Of a DNA stretch of 42,716 bases, positions 1 to 7,138 are shown piece after piece. The position numbers and the translations under genes are program-made. Source of the DNA: Campylobacterales bacterium (lineage in GTDB: Bacteria > Campylobacterota > Campylobacteria > Campylobacterales > QNZT01); the NCBI GenBank assembly GCA_027066435.1, contig JAMONX010000058.1, positions 1 through 42,716 on the forward strand. The letters run 5' to 3'. Under the pieces are notes generated by a model that was not told the origin of the DNA, did no database searches, and saw only the letters and a list, made by a program, of their open reading frames with translations. Each line of letters opens with the position of its first letter. The first letter of the stretch is position 1.

Positions 1-1
1 T

Positions 2-52
2 TTGAAAATAAAGTATACCTATTTTGAGATTAAACAAACAATAGAGGCATAA
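2..52 (+). CDS. possible 3' end of an upstream gene (partial)
   Basis: The second reading frame is open from the window edge to a TAA at 50-52, and the next start codon (TTG at 55) follows two bases later. The ribosome-binding site of that next gene would lie inside this tail, as is usual in a tight operon. Only 16 codons are visible, so no product can be named. The first frame instead stops at 25-27, so the assignment is tentative. Confidence 0.3.
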   Translation: MKIKYTYFEIKQTIEA

Positions 53-54
53 AA

Positions 55-429
55 TTGTACACACAAAAGCAACTTGAGAAGTACAAACGGATTAAGTATA
101 CCAGAGAGTTAGAGAGATTTGTAAACAGAATTGTAAGTTTTTTTCAAAAAGAGAACTCTAATAGAAAATCTTTTATAGAGTTAAGAGACAGAATTTTTAC
201 ACCTTTGGAAGATATTGAAAAAGTAGATTTAAATAACCACTACCACATAGAGCTTGAAAAGTTTGTTGAGATTGCTGCAAATTTGCCTGAAAGCACAAAA
301 AGTATCGATGAAATTGGAAAAATGTGTCTCCATGAAGCGAATAAACTACAGATGATAAAACGAAAAAAAGGCTTTACAAGAGCTAAACATAAAAAGAGGG
401 CTATTGAAGATGAGGAGAAGCACTATTGA
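55..429 (+). CDS. conserved small hypothetical protein
   Basis: A 124-residue basic, mostly helical protein with no signal peptide or membrane segment. It is rich in Lys, Arg and Glu, with a very basic patch near residues 101-116 that could bind nucleic acid. The TTG start is chosen because an AGAGG ribosome-binding site lies 7 bases upstream and no ATG is available. The stop overlaps the TTG start of the next gene (TTGA), so the two are translationally coupled, and that neighbour is an S1-type RNA-binding protein. I do not recognise the family; a role in RNA metabolism is only a guess from the neighbour and the charge. Confidence 0.75.
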   Translation: MYTQKQLEKYKRIKYTRELERFVNRIVSFFQKENSNRKSFIELRDRIFTPLEDIEKVDLNNHYHIELEKFVEIAANLPESTKSIDEIGKMCLHEANKLQMIKRKKGFTRAKHKKRAIEDEEKHY

Positions 430-1271
430 ATGAAAAACTAAAACTAGGAAGTATGAACAGACTCAAAATCGATAGAGAGAGTGATCATGGGTTATATCTT
501 GTGACAAATAATGGTGAAGAAGATGTGCTTTTACCAGGGATTTATATCACAAAAGACATGCATCTAGATGATAAGATAGATGTCTTTATCTACACTGATT
601 CAGAGGATAGGATAGTAGCTACAACAAAAAAACCAAAAGCGATGCTTGGAGAGTTTGGGCTTTTTAAAGTTGTAGATGAAACTCCTTTTGGTGTATTTGT
701 GGATTGGGGATTGCCAAAAGATCTATTTGTACCAAAATCTGTACAAAAAACTCCCTATATTGTTGGTAGAAAATATATCTTAAGAGTAGCATATGATGCC
801 AAAACCGATAGACTTTTTGGAGATAGTCGCATCGGAAGATACTTAGAAAATGACCCAAAAACTATGAAAGATATAAAAGTTGCAGATATCTTTATAATCG
901 CAAAAACTCCACTTGGATATAAGGTTATAGCAGATAACAGATATGAGGGTATGATATTTAAAGATGAGATATTTGAAGATATAAAAATAGGTGATTATAA
1001 AAAAGGTTATATTAAAAATGTAAGAGATGATGGAAAGTTTGACATTTCACTGCAACCTATTGGAAAAGAAAAAGATGAACTTTTAAGCCAAAAAATTATT
1101 GCCATTTTAAGTACAGATAAACACTTGCCTTATAACTATAAAAGTAACGCGGATGAAATCAAAAAAGTCTTTGGATTAAGTAAGAAAAATTTTAAAAAAG
1201 CACTGACAAAACTTCAAAATGATGATATTATCACAGTGGATGCATCTGGAATTAAACTAAAAGCAACATAA
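426..1271 (+). CDS. S1-domain RNA-binding protein, CvfB-like
   Basis: This 281-residue protein resembles the CvfB (conserved virulence factor B) family: consecutive S1/OB-fold modules and a C-terminal winged helix. One S1-like module spans roughly residues 75-130 with the typical segment GLFKVVDETPFGVFVDWGL; another spans about 145-210, ending in the S1-like FDISLQP. The tail (about 218-280) reads as a winged helix (ADEIKKVFGLSKKNFKKALTKL). CvfB proteins are cytoplasmic RNA-binding regulators. The TTG start overlaps the preceding stop and has a GAGGAG site 8 bases upstream; an ATG at 453 is a weaker alternative. It forms a two-gene unit with the small upstream ORF. Confidence 0.8.
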   Translation: MNEKLKLGSMNRLKIDRESDHGLYLVTNNGEEDVLLPGIYITKDMHLDDKIDVFIYTDSEDRIVATTKKPKAMLGEFGLFKVVDETPFGVFVDWGLPKDLFVPKSVQKTPYIVGRKYILRVAYDAKTDRLFGDSRIGRYLENDPKTMKDIKVADIFIIAKTPLGYKVIADNRYEGMIFKDEIFEDIKIGDYKKGYIKNVRDDGKFDISLQPIGKEKDELLSQKIIAILSTDKHLPYNYKSNADEIKKVFGLSKKNFKKALTKLQNDDIITVDASGIKLKAT

Positions 1272-1363
1272 GAGCCACCTTTTTTCATAAAAATAGTTAA
1301 TTATTTTACTTTTATTAAAAGTGCATATTTGTTATAAACTGTTAAAATATGATAAGGATTTCT

Positions 1364-2101
1364 ATGAATAAAAATATAGTAATAGCCATAGGTTTTGTAC
1401 TCATCACAGTCATCGGCTATCAAGCATATCTACTAAATAAAACCTCAGATGCAAAAGTGCAAATTGTAGAAGAAAAAAAACCAGAAATTTCAGTAACTAT
1501 TGAAGAAGAATCGATTGAAGAGAAAGTCAAAGAGTTAAATACTCCCGTTCAAAGCCAAATCAAACCAGATGATATGTTTGATGAAGAGCTTATAAAAGAG
1601 GACTTAAACAGACTTTTTTCAAATATATTTGGCAATCCAAAACTGCAAGAAGGAATCAAAGAGGGATTTAAAGAGATGCAAGAGCAACTTCAAGAAGGTA
1701 TCAAAGAGATGGAAAAGGGATTTGGAGAACTCTCTGGGGAAATTGATAAACTCTCAAAAAGTGATCCTTTTTTCAAAGATCTTTTAGGTGAGTTTTCACA
1801 AGCAAATCGACTAAAATTTACAGATCAAGAAGACAACTACTATCTCTCACTAAATATCCCTGGCGGTGCTGACTCTAAAGTCGATATCAAAACAGAAAAA
1901 AATTTACTAACAATAACGATAACTCAAAAAGTAATCCAAGAAAAACAGAGTCAAAATAGCACAATTTATAGCGAAAGTCTAAAAAAACATCAAAATACCA
2001 TAAGCATCCCAGATGATGCTTTTATAGAACATCTAAAAACTAAGTATCAAGATGGGATATTAGAGATAACTGTGCCAAAGGTCAATAAAATAGAGTCATA
2101 A
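1364..2101 (+). CDS. membrane-anchored Hsp20/alpha-crystallin-domain protein
   Basis: The 245-residue protein starts with one hydrophobic helix (about residues 4-22) and no lipobox or good signal-peptidase site, so it should be membrane anchored with the rest outside the cytoplasm. A Glu-rich linker follows, then an amphipathic helical region containing a near-duplicated unit (LQEGIKE twice). The last 100 residues read as an alpha-crystallin domain: DNYYLSLNIPGG, LLTITI and the C-terminal YQDGILEITVPK that is typical of small heat-shock proteins. Classical sHSPs are soluble and cytoplasmic, so this anchored form suggests an envelope chaperone, which is inference. The ATG at 1364 is chosen over one at 1349 because AAGGA lies 5 bases before it. 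It is a single-gene unit between CvfB and the aminotransferase. Confidence 0.75.
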   Translation: MNKNIVIAIGFVLITVIGYQAYLLNKTSDAKVQIVEEKKPEISVTIEEESIEEKVKELNTPVQSQIKPDDMFDEELIKEDLNRLFSNIFGNPKLQEGIKEGFKEMQEQLQEGIKEMEKGFGELSGEIDKLSKSDPFFKDLLGEFSQANRLKFTDQEDNYYLSLNIPGGADSKVDIKTEKNLLTITITQKVIQEKQSQNSTIYSESLKKHQNTISIPDDAFIEHLKTKYQDGILEITVPKVNKIES

Positions 2102-2132
2102 ATGAAAAATAATATTTTTATAGAGAAATCTT

Positions 2133-2141
2133 TGCTATAAT
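2133..2141 (+). promoter_or_regulatory. extended -10 promoter of the aminotransferase gene
   Basis: A perfect TATAAT at 2136-2141 is preceded by TGC at 2133-2135, an extended -10 of the vegetative sigma factor. The predicted start of transcription is about 2148, leaving a leader of some 24 bases that carries an AAAGG ribosome-binding site at 2159-2163. Confidence 0.6.
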
Positions 2142-2171
2142 CAAATAATTTTTATTACAAAGGTTTCTTTC

Positions 2172-3335
2172 ATGTTAACAAAAAGAGTACAGAGTTTATC
2201 CCCTTCACTTACTATAGCTATCTCAACTCTCGCAGCTGAGCTTAAAGCACAAGGTAAAGATATCATCAGCTTTTCAGCAGGAGAACCTGATTTTAATACC
2301 CCCGAAATTATCAAAGATGAGGCAAAAAAAGCACTAGATGAAAATTTCACAAGATACACTGCCGTTCCAGGATTCCCAAAACTTTTAGACTCTATCAAGC
2401 TAAAACTAAAAAGAGATAATAATTTAGAGTATAAATCCTCTCAAATCATTGTCAGTAATGGAGCAAAACATTCACTATTTAACCTCTTTCAAACAGTTAT
2501 AGAAGAGGGAGATGAAGTTATAATTCCCTCTCCTTATTGGGTTACTTATCCTGAACTTGTTATTTATAGTGGTGGAAAATCAGTCTTTATAGAGACAACT
2601 GATGAGGATGGTTTTAAAATCACACCAGAGCAATTAAAAGCTGCAATCACTCCAAAAACAAAGATGTTGATTTTAACCACACCATCAAACCCAACAGGTT
2701 CGGTATATAGTAAAGAGGAGTTAGAAGCACTTGGAGAAGTCTTAAAAGGCACAGATATCCTTGTCGCATCTGATGAAATGTACGAAAAACTGATATATGA
2801 GGGAGAATTTACAGCGACTGCAAGTGTAAGTCAAGATATGTTTGAGAGAACAATCACGATAAATGGTCTTAGTAAATCAGTTGCTATGACAGGTTGGCGA
2901 TTTGGATATCTAGCATCTCCAAAAGATGAACTCATAGCTGCTATGAAAAAACTTCAATCCCAAAGCACATCAAATATAAACTCCATCACTCAATATGCAG
3001 CAATAGTAGCACTAAAAGGAGAAGCTGATAGTGATATAGAGATGATGAGAAAAGAGTTTAAAAAAAGAAGAGATTTAGCGGTTAAACTCCTTAATGACAG
3101 CGATAAACTTTCTGTTTTAAAACCAGATGGTGCATTTTACCTTTTTGTAAATATTCAAAAGATATCTAATGACTCTATGACATTTTGTAAACAAATTTTA
3201 GAAGAAAAAGGTGTAGCTTTAGTTCCTGGTGTTGGATTTGGAAGTGAGGGGTATTTTAGGTTTTCATTTGCAACTGATGTAGATAGTATCAAAGAAGGAA
3301 TTACAAGAATCAAAGATTTTTGCGATAATTATTAA
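2172..3335 (+). CDS. aspC: aspartate aminotransferase (class I, PLP-dependent)
   Basis: A 387-residue fold-type I aminotransferase, full length for the family. Visible landmarks are FSAGEPDF near residues 34-41, which helps bind the substrate, PYWVTYP at 121-127 with the cofactor-stacking aromatic, NPTG at 173-176 with the conserved Asn, the Asp at 201 that contacts the pyridine nitrogen, and the Schiff-base lysine Lys235 in NGLSKSVAMTGWR. Near the C-terminus YFRFSFA carries the arginine that binds the substrate carboxylate. It transfers the amino group between aspartate and 2-oxoglutarate in the cytoplasm. An AAAGG site sits 8 bases before the ATG. Some members of this subgroup also accept prephenate or other amino acids, so the exact substrate range is open. 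Confidence 0.92.
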   Translation: MLTKRVQSLSPSLTIAISTLAAELKAQGKDIISFSAGEPDFNTPEIIKDEAKKALDENFTRYTAVPGFPKLLDSIKLKLKRDNNLEYKSSQIIVSNGAKHSLFNLFQTVIEEGDEVIIPSPYWVTYPELVIYSGGKSVFIETTDEDGFKITPEQLKAAITPKTKMLILTTPSNPTGSVYSKEELEALGEVLKGTDILVASDEMYEKLIYEGEFTATASVSQDMFERTITINGLSKSVAMTGWRFGYLASPKDELIAAMKKLQSQSTSNINSITQYAAIVALKGEADSDIEMMRKEFKKRRDLAVKLLNDSDKLSVLKPDGAFYLFVNIQKISNDSMTFCKQILEEKGVALVPGVGFGSEGYFRFSFATDVDSIKEGITRIKDFCDNY

Positions 3336-3349
3336 AGATTTTTAATTTA

Positions 3350-3389
3350 AATCCGATGTAGAGAAATAACATAATAACTATATCGGATT
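3350..3389 (+). promoter_or_regulatory. inverted repeat in the leader of the Tat-exported M15-like gene
   Basis: AATCCGAT at 3350-3357 and ATCGGATT at 3382-3389 are perfect reverse complements separated by 24 bases. The right arm contains the only purine-rich stretch (GGA) before the ATG at 3396, so folding would occlude the ribosome-binding site. It could also be an operator, or a weak terminator for the aminotransferase gene; there is no T-run after it. Confidence 0.3.
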
Positions 3390-3395
3390 ATAAAA

Positions 3396-3938
3396 ATGAA
3401 CAATAGAAGAGATTTTTTAAAAAAGAGTATTATTTTAGGTGCAGGTTTGACTGTCAGCCCTTATGAATTGTTTGCATTAAGAATGCCAGTAGATAGATCA
3501 ATAAAACTCTACAATGCCCACACAGGAGAGCATTTAAAAGCAACCTACTGGTCAAAAGACCACTTTGTGATTGATGAACTTAAAAAGATAAACCATCTTT
3601 TAAGAGACCATCGAACAGGTGAAGTACAAAATATGGATGTAAAACTTTTAGACCTACTCTACTCCATACAGCTTATAAGAGATACAACTAAACCTATAAA
3701 AGTATTTTCAGGATACAGATCAGAAAAGACAAATAGAAAATTAAGAGAGATTAGTGAAGGTGTTGCAAAAAATAGCTTTCACTTAAAAGCACAAGCTATT
3801 GATATAAATCTACCAGGAACTGAGCTTAAAAACCTAAAAAAACTAGCAACATTTCTTCGCCGTGGTGGAGTTGGATACTATCCAAGAAGCGGTTTTATGC
3901 ATATCGATACAGGCCCTATTCGTTATTGGGGTGGATGA
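3396..3938 (+). CDS. Tat-exported DUF882/peptidase M15-like protein (YcbK/MepK type)
   Basis: The 180-residue protein begins with a twin-arginine signal (NNRRDFLKKS at residues 2-11, then a hydrophobic stretch to about 27), so it should be exported folded. The mature part matches the DUF882 branch of the D-Ala-D-Ala carboxypeptidase-like M15 fold: VFSGYRS near 103-109, then His129 and Asp136 in SFHLKAQAIDI and His169 in GFMHIDTG, the expected zinc ligands. Members such as E. coli MepK cleave peptidoglycan cross-links. The C-terminal RYWGG is also typical. All presumed catalytic residues are present. It stands alone between the aminotransferase and rpsU. Confidence 0.85.
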   Translation: MNNRRDFLKKSIILGAGLTVSPYELFALRMPVDRSIKLYNAHTGEHLKATYWSKDHFVIDELKKINHLLRDHRTGEVQNMDVKLLDLLYSIQLIRDTTKPIKVFSGYRSEKTNRKLREISEGVAKNSFHLKAQAIDINLPGTELKNLKKLATFLRRGGVGYYPRSGFMHIDTGPIRYWGG

Positions 3939-3962
3939 CTTGTATTTTTTGAATAATTATGG

Positions 3963-3968
3963 TACAAT
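3963..3968 (+). promoter_or_regulatory. probable -10 box of rpsU
   Basis: TACAAT lies 39 bases before the rpsU start, in an A/T-rich stretch after the previous stop codon. It matches other -10 candidates in this window (TACAAT at 35822 and 41329). Confidence 0.4.
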
Positions 3969-4007
3969 TTCATCTTCAAAATACAGACGAGAGGTGGTGA
4001 TATCCAC

Positions 4008-4220
4008 ATGCCAGGTATAAATGTCAAACCTAGTGAATCATTCGAAGAAGCGTATAGAAAGTTTAAAAAACAGACTGATAGAAACTTAGTTGTAACTGAG
4101 AAAAGAGCAAGAAAGTTTTTTGAAACAGGTACTGAAAAGAGAAAAAAACAGAAAATTGCTGCAAAGAAAAAAGCACTTAAAAAACTATATATGCTTAGAC
4201 GATACGAGTCTAGACTATAA
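4008..4220 (+). CDS. rpsU: 30S ribosomal protein S21
   Basis: A 70-residue, strongly basic protein with the bS21 pattern: a start like [20 protein letters not shown], a central [17 protein letters not shown] and a basic C-terminal helix. bS21 sits on the platform of the small subunit and helps mRNA base pairing during initiation. A long purine-rich site (GAGGTGGTGA at 3991-4000) precedes the ATG. The gene is monocistronic here, with its own -10 box upstream and a hairpin downstream. Confidence 0.96.
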   Translation: MPGINVKPSESFEEAYRKFKKQTDRNLVVTEKRARKFFETGTEKRKKQKIAAKKKALKKLYMLRRYESRL

Positions 4221-4228
4221 TTACTTTC

Positions 4229-4250
4229 ATACGGGATTTACTTCCCGTAT
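4229..4250 (+). terminator. hairpin after rpsU
   Basis: ATACGGGA (4229-4236) and TCCCGTAT (4243-4250) form a perfect 8-bp stem with a 6-base loop 8 bases past the rpsU stop. No U-run follows (AAAATCCC), so it may act as an RNA 3' end or partial terminator rather than a classical intrinsic one. Confidence 0.5.
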
Positions 4251-4301
4251 AAAATCCCACTTTAACTAAATCCCGATACAATAAACCAAAAAGGTTTTAA
4301 A

Positions 4302-4760
4302 TTGGTCGAATTTCTTTCAGTAAATCTTCTCTGGTGGCACTGGATAGTTCTTGGACTTATCCTTTCTGTTAGTGAAATATTTATGCCTCTTTTTATAATT
4401 CTTTGGTTTGGCTTAGCTGCTATCATAGTCGGTGTTATAGATCTTGGATTTGGGACTTTATTTATAACTGAGTTTTTTATCTGGATTGTACTTTCAGTTG
4501 TTTTTTTAATACTTTGGTTTCAATTTTTTAAACCAAAAACCGTTTCAAAAAGTGGACAAAGTGATTTTAAGCTTGGCACAAAAGGTATAGTAACCCAAAA
4601 AATTGAACCTCATAAAAGAGGAAAAGTACGATTTGATGCACCAGTTCTTGGAAGTAGTGAATGGATTGCAATCTCTGATAAAGAGATAGAAGTCGGTAAA
4701 CCTATATATATCGTTGATATTAACGGTCAATTATTAAAAGTAAATACGGAGGAAAAATAA
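4302..4760 (+). CDS. NfeD-family membrane protein (YbbK-like)
   Basis: A 152-residue protein with two or three hydrophobic helices in residues 9-76 and a soluble C-terminal OB-fold part (about 90-150; FKLGTKGIVTQKIEPHKRG then VRFDAPVLGSSEWIA). This is the short NfeD form that pairs with SPFH proteins. The pair is thought to form large membrane microdomain assemblies; the precise role is unsettled. The TTG start is supported by AAAAAGG 7 bases upstream. Its stop overlaps the ATG of the SPFH gene by one base, and a GGAGG site for that gene is inside its 3' end, so the two are made together. Confidence 0.87.
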   Translation: MVEFLSVNLLWWHWIVLGLILSVSEIFMPLFIILWFGLAAIIVGVIDLGFGTLFITEFFIWIVLSVVFLILWFQFFKPKTVSKSGQSDFKLGTKGIVTQKIEPHKRGKVRFDAPVLGSSEWIAISDKEIEVGKPIYIVDINGQLLKVNTEEK

Positions 4761-5608
4761 TGGAAATTCTAGTAGTACTACTCATAGTAGTAATTATAAC
4801 CCTTTTTGCAGGTGTAAAAATAGTTCCACAGGGTGAAGAGTGGGTAGTTGAGCGACTTGGAAAATTTAACGAAACTCTAAAACCAGGATTAAATGTCATA
4901 ATCCCTTATATAGATAAGGTACGACAAAAAGTTTCAACAAGAGATCTCATTCTTGATATACAGAGACAAGAAGTTATCACAAAAGACAATGCAGTAATCC
5001 TAACAAATGCAATAGCATTTGCAAGAGTCACAAAACCAGAAGATGCAATCTACGGAGTTGAGGATTTTAAACTAGCTATTCAAAACCTCATCATGACAAC
5101 ACTTCGTTCTATTATCGGTGAGATGAAACTTGATGAAGCACTCTCAAACAGAGATATCATCAAAGCAAAACTCAAAGATCAAATACTTGATGATATAGCT
5201 GACTGGGGAGTGACAATAAAATCGGTAGAGATTCAAGATATAACCCCATCAAGTTCAATGCAAACAGCAATGGAGCAACAAGCAGCAGCTGAGAGAGAGC
5301 GAAGAGCAGTAGAGACAAGAGCTGAGGGTGAAAAAAATGCTATGATATTGGAAGCTCAAGGAAAACTAGAAGCTGCAAAAAAAGAGGCGGAAGCTCAAGT
5401 AGCACTTTCAGAAGCATCTGCACAAGCTATAACAAATGTATCACAAGCAATCACAGATAAAGAGCTACCAACAATGTTCTTATTAGGAGATAGATATATA
5501 AACACTCTTGAAAAGATAAGCCAATCTCAAAACAGTAAGTTCGTCATCTATCCAGCCGATCTCCAAGGAGCTATCAAGGGAATGCTTGGAAATGTTATGA
5601 AAAAATAG
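4760..5608 (+). CDS. SPFH/band 7 membrane protein (QmcA/stomatin-like)
   Basis: A 282-residue stomatin-type protein. A single N-terminal hydrophobic helix (about residues 2-18) is followed by the band 7 domain (VPQGEEWVVERLGKFNETL, then IPYIDKVRQKVSTRDLILDI, to about residue 190). A long Ala/Glu/Gln-rich coiled coil follows (about 170-240, AAAERERRAVETRAEGEKNA). Such proteins oligomerise into cages or belts at the inner membrane and often associate with FtsH-type proteolysis. The NfeD partner is directly upstream. The gene converges on the next one, with only a small hairpin between the two stops. Confidence 0.9.
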   Translation: MEILVVLLIVVIITLFAGVKIVPQGEEWVVERLGKFNETLKPGLNVIIPYIDKVRQKVSTRDLILDIQRQEVITKDNAVILTNAIAFARVTKPEDAIYGVEDFKLAIQNLIMTTLRSIIGEMKLDEALSNRDIIKAKLKDQILDDIADWGVTIKSVEIQDITPSSSMQTAMEQQAAAERERRAVETRAEGEKNAMILEAQGKLEAAKKEAEAQVALSEASAQAITNVSQAITDKELPTMFLLGDRYINTLEKISQSQNSKFVIYPADLQGAIKGMLGNVMKK

Positions 5609-5620
5609 TAGAGCTATTTT
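5602..5620. terminator. short hairpin between convergent genes
   Basis: AAAATAG (5602-5608) and CTATTTT (5614-5620) form a perfect 7-bp stem with a 5-base loop that contains both stop codons' vicinity. A/U-flanked stems like this can act in both directions, but the stem has only one G-C pair and is weak. Confidence 0.3.
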
Positions 5621-6087
5621 CTGGAGATTTCAACAGATGCAATCTCCTCTACTAGCTTGACAAACTCCCCCTTTTCATCAAAAGTTATAGTCCCCTTCCC
5701 TCCTATTTTTCCTTTTTTTCGATATAAAAATAGACACTGTGAAGATTCACATTCAAGAGTTAAATCTTTTATCTCATTTATCTGATATTTTTTATATTTT
5801 GGTTTTTCACTAAGTGACTGAAAAAAAGCAAATAAAATCATATTTTTATCCCTTCTAAACTTTGCATCTTCAATCTTTGGCTCATCTCCAGAGTGAAATA
5901 TAAAATACTTTTTACGAATCAAAAACTTAGCAATAGGGTTAGTAACCCTTGCTTGAAGATAGTTTGATTTTAATGTATCCAAACTGCTTATCTCTCCAAG
6001 TGTAATCCCCTTGAACTTAACACTATAATTACTTGCATTTAGATTTATCACCGTTGTTATCAAAATTATAAATATCATTCTAAACAT
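5614..6087 (-). CDS. exported protein of unknown function
   Basis: A 157-residue protein with a Sec-type signal peptide (hydrophobic residues 3-17, likely cleavage after NAS near 19). The mature part is basic with alternating beta-type segments, including VKFKGITLGEISSLD, a motif I associate only loosely with small periplasmic proteins of this phylum. Two cysteines (ECESSQCLF) could form a disulfide in the periplasm. AAAGGA lies 7 bases before the ATG. I do not recognise the family. It is convergent with the SPFH gene, so a functional link there is not implied. Confidence 0.7.
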   Translation of the reverse strand: MFRMIFIILITTVINLNASNYSVKFKGITLGEISSLDTLKSNYLQARVTNPIAKFLIRKKYFIFHSGDEPKIEDAKFRRDKNMILFAFFQSLSEKPKYKKYQINEIKDLTLECESSQCLFLYRKKGKIGGKGTITFDEKGEFVKLVEEIASVEISRK

Positions 6088-6216
6088 AAATCATCCTTTT
6101 TATTATGATACTCTAATATAGTGTAAAATTTGTGTATATCTTAAATTTCAAAATTTTAAGACTATAAGCTACGGCTTTCTATACAAATATTTTACCATTG
6201 TAAGCCCATAATTTTG

Positions 6217-6486
6217 TTATCTTGGAAGTGTAAGTTGGTATCTTTGTTCTTCTTTTAGCCTCTCCGCAATCCATACCTTTATAATAGATTGTCTTGTTAC
6301 ACCAATTTTTTGAGCTTCATTATCCAATAGTTTTATTATATGTTCAGGAAAATCTACATTAATTTTTTTAGTTGATGTTTTTTCAAATTCATTTAATTTA
6401 ATAGCATTTGAAAAATCTAAATATTCACTAATATCTTCATCATTATCAAATTTTTTATCAAACTCTTTAGCTGTTATTGTTTTCAT
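6217..6486 (-). CDS. BrnA/CopG-type antitoxin
   Basis: A roughly 90-residue protein: an N-terminal half that should wrap around the toxin (MKTITAKEFDKKFDNDEDIS) and a C-terminal ribbon-helix-helix part (INVDFPEHIIKLLDNEAQKI, then GVTRQSIIKVWIAERL). That layout fits the CopG-like antitoxins paired with BrnT toxins. The start at 6486 is preferred over the longer reading from 6522 because the shorter form begins at the conserved MKTITA and overlaps the toxin 3' end by 20 bases. Toxin first, antitoxin second is the usual order for brnTA. The RHH part should bind the palindrome over the promoter upstream of the toxin. Confidence 0.8.
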   Translation of the reverse strand: MKTITAKEFDKKFDNDEDISEYLDFSNAIKLNEFEKTSTKKINVDFPEHIIKLLDNEAQKIGVTRQSIIKVWIAERLKEEQRYQLTLPR

Positions 6487-6748
6487 AATTTTTCTCCTCA
6501 TTTTTTCTACATCTTCTAACACTGATTATTCTATATTTATCTCTCCTGATTATAAATATGGCAACGAAACATTTTTTGTTAAGTTTTGAAATCATTGCAT
6601 ATCTAATTTCATTATCAATAATGTTAGCAGGAACGATTAAAGAATTTTTATCATCCCATAATGATTTAGCTTCTTCAAAATCAATTCCATGTTTTGCTTT
6701 ATTTATAAGACTTTTATTAATGTCATATTCAAAATCCAAATATTTCAA
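6467..6748 (-). CDS. BrnT-family toxin (DUF497)
   Basis: A 93-residue protein with the BrnT pattern: FEYDINKSLINKAKHGIDFE at the N-terminus, a central beta section (NEIRYAMISKLNKKCFVAIF) and the conserved RDKYRIISVRRCRKNEEKNY near the end. BrnT is a RelE-fold ribonuclease that blocks translation and is neutralised by BrnA. The start is a TTG with no strong ribosome-binding site, which would keep toxin output low. A consensus promoter and an inverted repeat lie just upstream. No residue known to be essential looks missing. Confidence 0.82.
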   Translation of the reverse strand: MKYLDFEYDINKSLINKAKHGIDFEEAKSLWDDKNSLIVPANIIDNEIRYAMISKLNKKCFVAIFIIRRDKYRIISVRRCRKNEEKNYENNNS

Positions 6749-6766
6749 CTATTTAATAATGATATA

Positions 6767-6805
6767 GAAACTATACCTTAATTATACATCAGAGTCAATA
6801 GTTTC
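6767..6805 (-). promoter_or_regulatory. promoter and palindromic operator of the brnTA-type operon
   Basis: On the minus strand TTGACT (6798-6793) is followed after exactly 17 bases by TATAGT (6775-6770), close to the sigma-70 consensus. GAAACTAT at 6767-6774 and ATAGTTTC at 6798-6805 are perfect inverted repeats that overlap the -10 and the -35 edge, with centres 31 bases apart, about three helical turns. This is a likely autoregulatory site for the antitoxin or toxin-antitoxin complex. Transcription would begin near 6763, giving a 15-base leader. Confidence 0.65.
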
Positions 6806-6818
6806 TTTTTTACTAAAC

Positions 6819-7040
6819 TCATCCTATGACATCTTTCAAAATCTCATCAAGATGCAAATCTCTAAAACCATCACTATCTTTTATACTTTTACAAGACCCA
6901 CAAGCTGTACCTGCATCTGTCTTATCCATAATCTCTTCAACACTTTTTAAATCATACTTTTTTATTGCATCTACAATCTCTTTGAGAGTTATTCCCATAC
7001 ATTCACATACTTCGTAATTGTCTTCAAATTCTTCTATCAT
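6819..7040 (-). CDS. BFD-type [2Fe-2S]-binding small protein
   Basis: A 73-residue protein built around the BFD-like [2Fe-2S] fold: VCECMGIT near the N-terminus and CGSCK about 34 residues later give the CxC...CxxC ligand set. This fold occurs in bacterioferritin-associated ferredoxin and in the middle domain of NifU-like proteins. A role in iron or electron handling is likely but the partner is unknown; no bacterioferritin is adjacent. Two in-frame ATGs (7043 and 7040) follow the AGGA site; 7040 gives the better 6-base spacing. It lies back to back with purT. Confidence 0.8.
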   Translation of the reverse strand: MIEEFEDNYEVCECMGITLKEIVDAIKKYDLKSVEEIMDKTDAGTACGSCKSIKDSDGFRDLHLDEILKDVIG

Positions 7041-7138
7041 CATTTTTCCTTTTTTTTTAAAGTATATCGTCATTCTAACAAATCATTTAACTTTTTGTCA
7101 ATATTTTGTATTATATTAAAAAACTCCAGAAGGCTATT

